Assembly (NCBI GenBank): GCA_000341795.1 | Contig: AODO01000004.1 | Location: 1-34,683, forward strand | Source: Rhodococcus triatomae BKS 15-14 | GTDB lineage: Bacteria; Actinomycetota; Actinomycetes; Mycobacteriales; Mycobacteriaceae | Reading direction: 5' to 3' | Length of the DNA: 34,683 nucleotides | Shown here: piece after piece, positions 30,738 through 34,683 of the stretch | Layout: each line of letters starts with the position of its first letter | Numbering within the stretch: the stretch's first letter is position 1 | Notes under the pieces: model-generated | The model's database searches: none | Seen by the model: only the letters and a program-made list of their open reading frames with translations | Told to the model about the DNA's origin: nothing | Program-made: the position numbers and the translations under genes

Positions 30738-32198
30738 ATGACAACGAGCACCGACATCACGTTGCCCCGAGGACTCCTCATCGGCGGCGACCTCGTCACT
30801 CGGTCGTCCGGAGGCATGCACGACCACATCTACCCCGCCACCGGGCGGCCCAATGCGACGATCCCTCTCGCAGGCGCCACCGAGATCGACCAGGCGGTCG
30901 ACGCGGCATGGACGGCGCACCGCGAGTGGATGACCTTCACGCCCGCGCGGCGTCGCGACCTCCTCGTCGCTCTCGCGGATGCCGTGCACGAGAACCTGCC
31001 GGAGTTCGCCCAACTCAACACCCTCGACTATGCGGTCCCCGTGTCCTACGCCGCGACAGCGCCCCTGCTCGAGGAGTTCATCCGCCACTTCGCGGGCTAC
31101 GTCGACAAGCCGCACGGATCGAGTACACCCGTTTCCGGCTCGTTCGACGTGAACCTCATCGAACGCGAACCGTACGGAGTGGTGGGGGTGATCGCGCCGT
31201 GGAACGGATCACTGGTCGTCTCGGCGTCGTGCGTCGTGCCCGCCCTCGCCGCAGGCAACGCCGTCGTCCTCAAGCCGTCCGAACTGGCCCCGTTCGCCGC
31301 ATTGCGGTTCGGAGAACTGTGTGTGCGGGTGGGCCTGCCCGCCGGTCTGGTCAACGTGCTGCCGGCAGGCGCAGAGGGTGGAGACGCCCTGGTGCGCCAT
31401 CCCGGTGTCCGGAAGGTGCACTTCACCGGAGGAACCGACACCGCCCGCACAGTACTCCGGGCAGCGGCGACGAACCTGACGCCCGTCGTCGCCGAACTCG
31501 GCGGAAAGTCCGCGAACATCGTCTTCGGCGACGCCGATCTCGACATCGCCGCGGCAATCTCCGGACACCAGGGGCCACTCATGCAGGCGGGGCAGAGCTG
31601 CGCCTGTGCCAGCCGGGTTCTCGTCCAGTCCTCGGTGTACGACGCCTTCCTCGACAAGTTCGTCGCCACCGTCGCCACCGCCACCATCGGAGACCCACTC
31701 GACCCGACCGTGTCGTACGGACCGGTGATCAGCGAGTCGGCGGCGAATCGGATCCTCCGCGACATCGACGACGCCGTGACGCAGGGTGCCGGGGAACTCG
31801 TCCTCGGCGGGAAGCGGATCGGCGGGGCACTCTCCGACGGCTACTACATCGAGCCGACCGTGTTCACCGGTGTGGACAACTCGTCGGCACTCGCCCAGAC
31901 CGAGACGTTCGGTCCCGTCGTTGCGGTGATCCGCTTCGACACGGAGGAGGAGGCGATCAGGATTGCGAACGACACACGGTACGGGCTGAACGCCTTCGTG
32001 CATTCGAACGATCTCTCGCGCGCTCACCGCGTCGCCCGCACGCTCGAAGCAGGTTCGGTCTGGGTCAACCACTTCAGCGACATCTCTCCACAGGGTCCGT
32101 ACGGCGGATACAAGCAGAGCGGATTCGGCCGAACGGGCGGTCTCGAGGGACTGCAGGAATTCCTACAGGTCAAGAACATTCGTATCGCAATGCGTTGA
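30738..32198 (+). CDS. Aldehyde dehydrogenase (P450/SDR operon)
   Basis: A 486-residue ALDH with Asn156 (APWN), Glu253 (AELGGKS), nucleophile Cys288 in QAGQSCACAS and the C-terminal PYGGYKQSGFGRTGG block. The equivalent of the usual EEIFGPV motif reads TETFGPV. A second cysteine (Cys290) two residues after the nucleophile is unusual but not unique. It lies 10 bp after the CMD gene and 37 bp before the ferredoxin. It most likely converts the aldehyde produced by the SDRs to an acid for CoA activation. Confidence 0.94.
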   Translation: MTTSTDITLPRGLLIGGDLVTRSSGGMHDHIYPATGRPNATIPLAGATEIDQAVDAAWTAHREWMTFTPARRRDLLVALADAVHENLPEFAQLNTLDYAVPVSYAATAPLLEEFIRHFAGYVDKPHGSSTPVSGSFDVNLIEREPYGVVGVIAPWNGSLVVSASCVVPALAAGNAVVLKPSELAPFAALRFGELCVRVGLPAGLVNVLPAGAEGGDALVRHPGVRKVHFTGGTDTARTVLRAAATNLTPVVAELGGKSANIVFGDADLDIAAAISGHQGPLMQAGQSCACASRVLVQSSVYDAFLDKFVATVATATIGDPLDPTVSYGPVISESAANRILRDIDDAVTQGAGELVLGGKRIGGALSDGYYIEPTVFTGVDNSSALAQTETFGPVVAVIRFDTEEEAIRIANDTRYGLNAFVHSNDLSRAHRVARTLEAGSVWVNHFSDISPQGPYGGYKQSGFGRTGGLEGLQEFLQVKNIRIAMR

Positions 32199-32235
32199 CC
32201 GACATCGACGCGGTCACACCCGGAAGGACAGGCCC

Positions 32236-32445
32236 ATGACAACCACCCGAGGCAGGGTGTCGGTGGACGCGCGAATGTGCGAGGCGCACGCATTGTGCGT
32301 GGAGATCGCACCCGAGATCTTCGAGCTGTCCGACGACGACGTCGCGATCTGCGACGAGAACCCACCAGAAGCGCTGCTGCCCAAGGCGCGCTCCGCCGTC
32401 GACGCCTGCCCGCGGCAGGCCATCAGCATCACCCCAACCATCTGA
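32236..32445 (+). CDS. [3Fe-4S]-type ferredoxin, electron donor to P450
   Basis: A 69-residue ferredoxin of the kind that serves actinobacterial P450s. The cluster ligands are Cys15-x5-Cys21 and Cys58-Pro (MCEAHALCV...DACPR); the His in the CxxHxxC spacing replaces the fourth cysteine of [4Fe-4S] relatives, so a [3Fe-4S] cluster is expected. Cys39 is extra. It lies 15 bp before the P450 gene with good GGAAGGA spacing, making it that enzyme's natural redox partner. No ferredoxin reductase is encoded in the window. It may also serve the P450 at 9097. Confidence 0.94.
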   Translation: MTTTRGRVSVDARMCEAHALCVEIAPEIFELSDDDVAICDENPPEALLPKARSAVDACPRQAISITPTI

Positions 32446-32460
32446 AAGGACGGGACACCC

Positions 32461-33732
32461 ATGGACGATCTCGCCTCACTCGACTACTTCAGCAATGCGG
32501 AACTCGCACAGGATCCGTTCGAGTACTTCGACCACCTGCGGAGCCGGAATCCCGTGTTCCGCGAACCCAACCACGGTGTCGTCGCCGTCACCGGCCACCA
32601 GGAGGTGATCGAGGCCTTCAAGAACACCGACGCGCTGTCCGCGGTCAACGCGATCGGCGGCCCGTTCCCGCCGCTGCCGTTCGTACCCGAGGGTGACGAC
32701 ATCACCGAACAGATCGAGGCACATCGGCACCAGTTCCCGATCTTCGAGATGATGGTCACGATGGACCCGCCGGACCACACTCGTGCGCGCTCGCTGCTCG
32801 GCAGGATGCTCACCCCGAAGCGGCTGCAGGAGAACGAGGAGTACATGTGGCAGCAGGCCGACCGTCAGTTCGACGAGTTCTTCGACAACGGCCGTTGCGA
32901 GTTTCTCGGCGAGTACGCGAAACCCTTTGCCACCCTGGTCATCGCGGACCTTCTCGGCGTCCCGGTCGACGAGATGGACGAGTTCCGCGACCGGCTCGCC
33001 GGCGACACCCGGCCACGCGTCGGAGCACTCGACGCCACCCCGGTGGAGACGAACGCGCTCGGCTACCTGGACGAGAAGTTCAGCGGCTACATCAACGACC
33101 GACGGGCGAACCCACGCGAGGACATCCTGACCGGTCTCGCGACCGCCACCTACCCGGACGGGTCGACACCGACCGTCCAGGAAGTCGTCCGGCCCGCCAC
33201 CTTCCTGTTCGCCGCCGGACAGGAAACCGTCACGAAACTGCTCAGTTCCGCCCTCAAGACCCTCGGCGAGCGGCCGGAGTACGAGAAGAAGCTCCGGGAG
33301 GACCGGAGCCTGATCCGCCCGTTCATGGAGGAGTCGCTGCGGATGGACAGCCCCACCAAGGTCGACTTCCGTCTCGCACGCAAGCGCACCACGATCGGTG
33401 GGGTCGACATCCCAGCCGGAACTGTGGTGATGCTCTGCCTGGCGGGCGCCAACCGGGATCCGCGCAAGTTCGAGGATCCCAACGAATTCCATCTGGGACG
33501 CAAGAACCTCCACGATCACGTCGCGTTCGGGCGCGGACTGCACACCTGCGCCGGCGCTCCGCTGGCCCGGGTCGAGGGACACGTCACCATGAACCGCCTG
33601 CTGGACAGGACGCGAGACCTCTCGATCAGCGAAATCGAGCACGGTCCGGTCGGCGCGCGCCGGTACGCCTACGAGCCCACCTTCCTGCTGCGCGGTCTCA
33701 CCGAGCTTCACATCGAGTTCACGCCGGCCTGA
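32461..33732 (+). CDS. Cytochrome P450 monooxygenase (intact paralogue)
   Basis: A 423-residue P450 with all core elements: C-helix PPDHTRARSLLGRMLTPKR (103-121), I-helix FAAGQETV with A252-G-x-x-T256, K-helix E291-SL-R294, and the haem loop FGRGLHTCAG with Cys363. It is preceded by its ferredoxin gene and followed by a mycofactocin-type SDR, so hydroxylation then alcohol oxidation is the likely sequence. Its first 55 and last 100 or so residues are strikingly like the decayed P450 at 27988, evidence of a local duplication. The substrate is probably alicyclic or terpenoid (inference from the coupled SDRs). Confidence 0.95.
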   Translation: MDDLASLDYFSNAELAQDPFEYFDHLRSRNPVFREPNHGVVAVTGHQEVIEAFKNTDALSAVNAIGGPFPPLPFVPEGDDITEQIEAHRHQFPIFEMMVTMDPPDHTRARSLLGRMLTPKRLQENEEYMWQQADRQFDEFFDNGRCEFLGEYAKPFATLVIADLLGVPVDEMDEFRDRLAGDTRPRVGALDATPVETNALGYLDEKFSGYINDRRANPREDILTGLATATYPDGSTPTVQEVVRPATFLFAAGQETVTKLLSSALKTLGERPEYEKKLREDRSLIRPFMEESLRMDSPTKVDFRLARKRTTIGGVDIPAGTVVMLCLAGANRDPRKFEDPNEFHLGRKNLHDHVAFGRGLHTCAGAPLARVEGHVTMNRLLDRTRDLSISEIEHGPVGARRYAYEPTFLLRGLTELHIEFTPA

Positions 33733-33792
33733 CCGGAACCGGAAACCACATCACGGCGAACGCCGGATGTACCGACAAGACGAGGTGATCAC

Positions 33793-34632
33793 ATGACAGG
33801 ACGGCTCGAAGGCAAGGTCGCGTTCATCACGGGCGCGGCGCGGGGGCAGGGACGCAGCCACGCCGTGCGCATGGCGCAGGAAGGTGCGGACATCATCGCG
33901 ATCGACATCTGCAAACCCATCAGGCGTGACGCGAAGATCGACGGAGCGACGCCGGAGGACCTCGCCGAAACCGCGGAGCTGGTGAAGGGACTGGATCGTC
34001 GCATCGTGACCGCGGAGGTCGATGTCCGCGACTACGACGCGCTCAAGTCCGCGGTGGACAGCGGCGTCGAGCAGTTGGGGCGACTCGACGTCGTCGTCGC
34101 CAACGCCGGCATCGGCAACGGCGGCGAAACCCTCGATCAGACTGCCGAGTTCGACTGGCAGGAGATGATCGACATCAACCTCTCCGGAGTGTGGAAGTCG
34201 GTGAAGGCAGGCGTCCCCCACCTCATCGCAGGCGGCAACGGCGGTTCGATCATCCTGACCAGTTCCGTGGGTGGGCTGAAGCCGTACGCACACACCGGCC
34301 CGTACATCGCCGCGAAGCACGGCGTGGTCGGACTGATGCGCACCTTCGCCGTCGAGCTGGGGCAGCATTTCATTCGCGTCAACTCGGTGCACCCCACCAA
34401 CGTGAACACTCCGATGTTCATGCACGAGGGCACCATGAAGATGTTCCGCCCCGATCTGGAGAATCCCGGGCCGGAGGACCTGAAGGTCGCGGCCCAGTTC
34501 ATGCACGTGCTCCCCATCGGGTGGGTCGAACCCGAGGACATCAGCAACGCGGTCCTGTTCCTCGCTTCGGACGAATCCCGTTACGTCACGGGCCTTCCGC
34601 TGACCGTCGATGCCGGGAGCATGCTCAAGTAG
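33793..34632 (+). CDS. Second mycofactocin-coupled-type short-chain dehydrogenase
   Basis: A 279-residue paralogue of the SDR at 29068, with TGAARGQGRSHAVRMA (13-28), the IDIC-plus-insertion signature, ANAG (103-106), Ser158 (TSSVGG) and Tyr171/Lys175 (YIAAK). The middle (residues 40-60) and the substrate loop after HPTNVNTPMF differ from the first copy, suggesting a different substrate or stereochemistry. It follows the P450 by 60 bp, without a palindrome or recognisable promoter between them, so it is probably the last gene of the operon within the window. The final 51 bases after it hold nothing recognisable. Confidence 0.92.
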   Translation: MTGRLEGKVAFITGAARGQGRSHAVRMAQEGADIIAIDICKPIRRDAKIDGATPEDLAETAELVKGLDRRIVTAEVDVRDYDALKSAVDSGVEQLGRLDVVVANAGIGNGGETLDQTAEFDWQEMIDINLSGVWKSVKAGVPHLIAGGNGGSIILTSSVGGLKPYAHTGPYIAAKHGVVGLMRTFAVELGQHFIRVNSVHPTNVNTPMFMHEGTMKMFRPDLENPGPEDLKVAAQFMHVLPIGWVEPEDISNAVLFLASDESRYVTGLPLTVDAGSMLK

Positions 34633-34683
34633 GGCGCGCTGCACGGGTGACTGCTCCGCCAGACACCTCGCCCCGGTCCCGTG

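Noticed and set aside
1-34683. Mobile elements, CRISPR array, tRNA or rRNA genes
   Set aside because: No transposase or integrase protein, no regularly spaced repeat array, and no tRNA or rRNA-like stretch was seen on either strand. Gene style is uniform throughout, giving no sign of a recent island boundary.

Overview
The window looks like a piece of a high-GC actinobacterial chromosome, most likely Rhodococcus or a close mycolic-acid relative. The reasons are the strong G/C bias at codon third positions, GTG/TTG starts with 4-nt ATGA/GTGA overlaps, a deazaflavin (F420)-type protein, mycofactocin-type short-chain dehydrogenases, and an abundance of P450, acyl-CoA and TetR genes. It holds 34 protein genes (one probably broken). 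I see no tRNA, rRNA, CRISPR array, insertion sequence or phage gene. No stretch over 300 bases lacks a gene.

Layout. (1) 26-5893: a leftward four-gene operon encoding a LuxE-like acyl-activating enzyme, a LuxC-like acyl reductase, an aldo/keto reductase and an aldehyde dehydrogenase, with a divergent TetR gene. (2) 6124-7704: a lone family-5 (peptide/opine type) solute-binding lipoprotein, followed by a strong hairpin. (3) 7995-27265: a large acyl-CoA catabolic block. Leftward units are ALDH-amidohydrolase-SDR-P450-F420 protein-TetR; acyl-CoA synthetase-CoA transferase-DUF35-Ltp-like aldolase/thiolase; APH-type kinase-cupin; and VOC-SDR-TetR. The rightward unit is acyl-CoA dehydrogenase-APH kinase-enoyl-CoA hydratase-quinone oxidoreductase-SDR. 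(4) 27302-34632: a TetR gene, a decayed P450, then a rightward operon SDR-CMD protein-ALDH-ferredoxin-P450-SDR.

Regulation can be read from the DNA. All five units of block 3 have a palindrome of the form AGAA-N5-TTCT (exact at four promoter regions, degenerate at the fifth) in their upstream regions, so they probably form one regulon. Block 4 has a different palindrome, GTAAC-N3-GTTAC, in tandem pairs 22-23 bp apart at two promoters that share the same -35/-10 architecture (TTGCCG-N17-TACCGT).

Working model (inference). Block 4 hydroxylates an alicyclic or terpenoid-like substrate (P450/ferredoxin), oxidises the alcohol (mycofactocin-type SDRs) and then the aldehyde (ALDH). Block 3 makes the acid into a CoA thioester and shortens it. 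Two APH-type kinases, one paired with a small cupin and one translationally coupled to an acyl-CoA dehydrogenase, suggest removal of a hydroxyl group through a phosphorylated hydroxyacyl-CoA, as in the levulinate (lva) pathway of Pseudomonas putida and in mammalian ACAD10/11. A DUF35/Ltp pair lacking the thiolase cysteine suggests a retro-aldol C-C cleavage. The substrate cannot be named from sequence alone.
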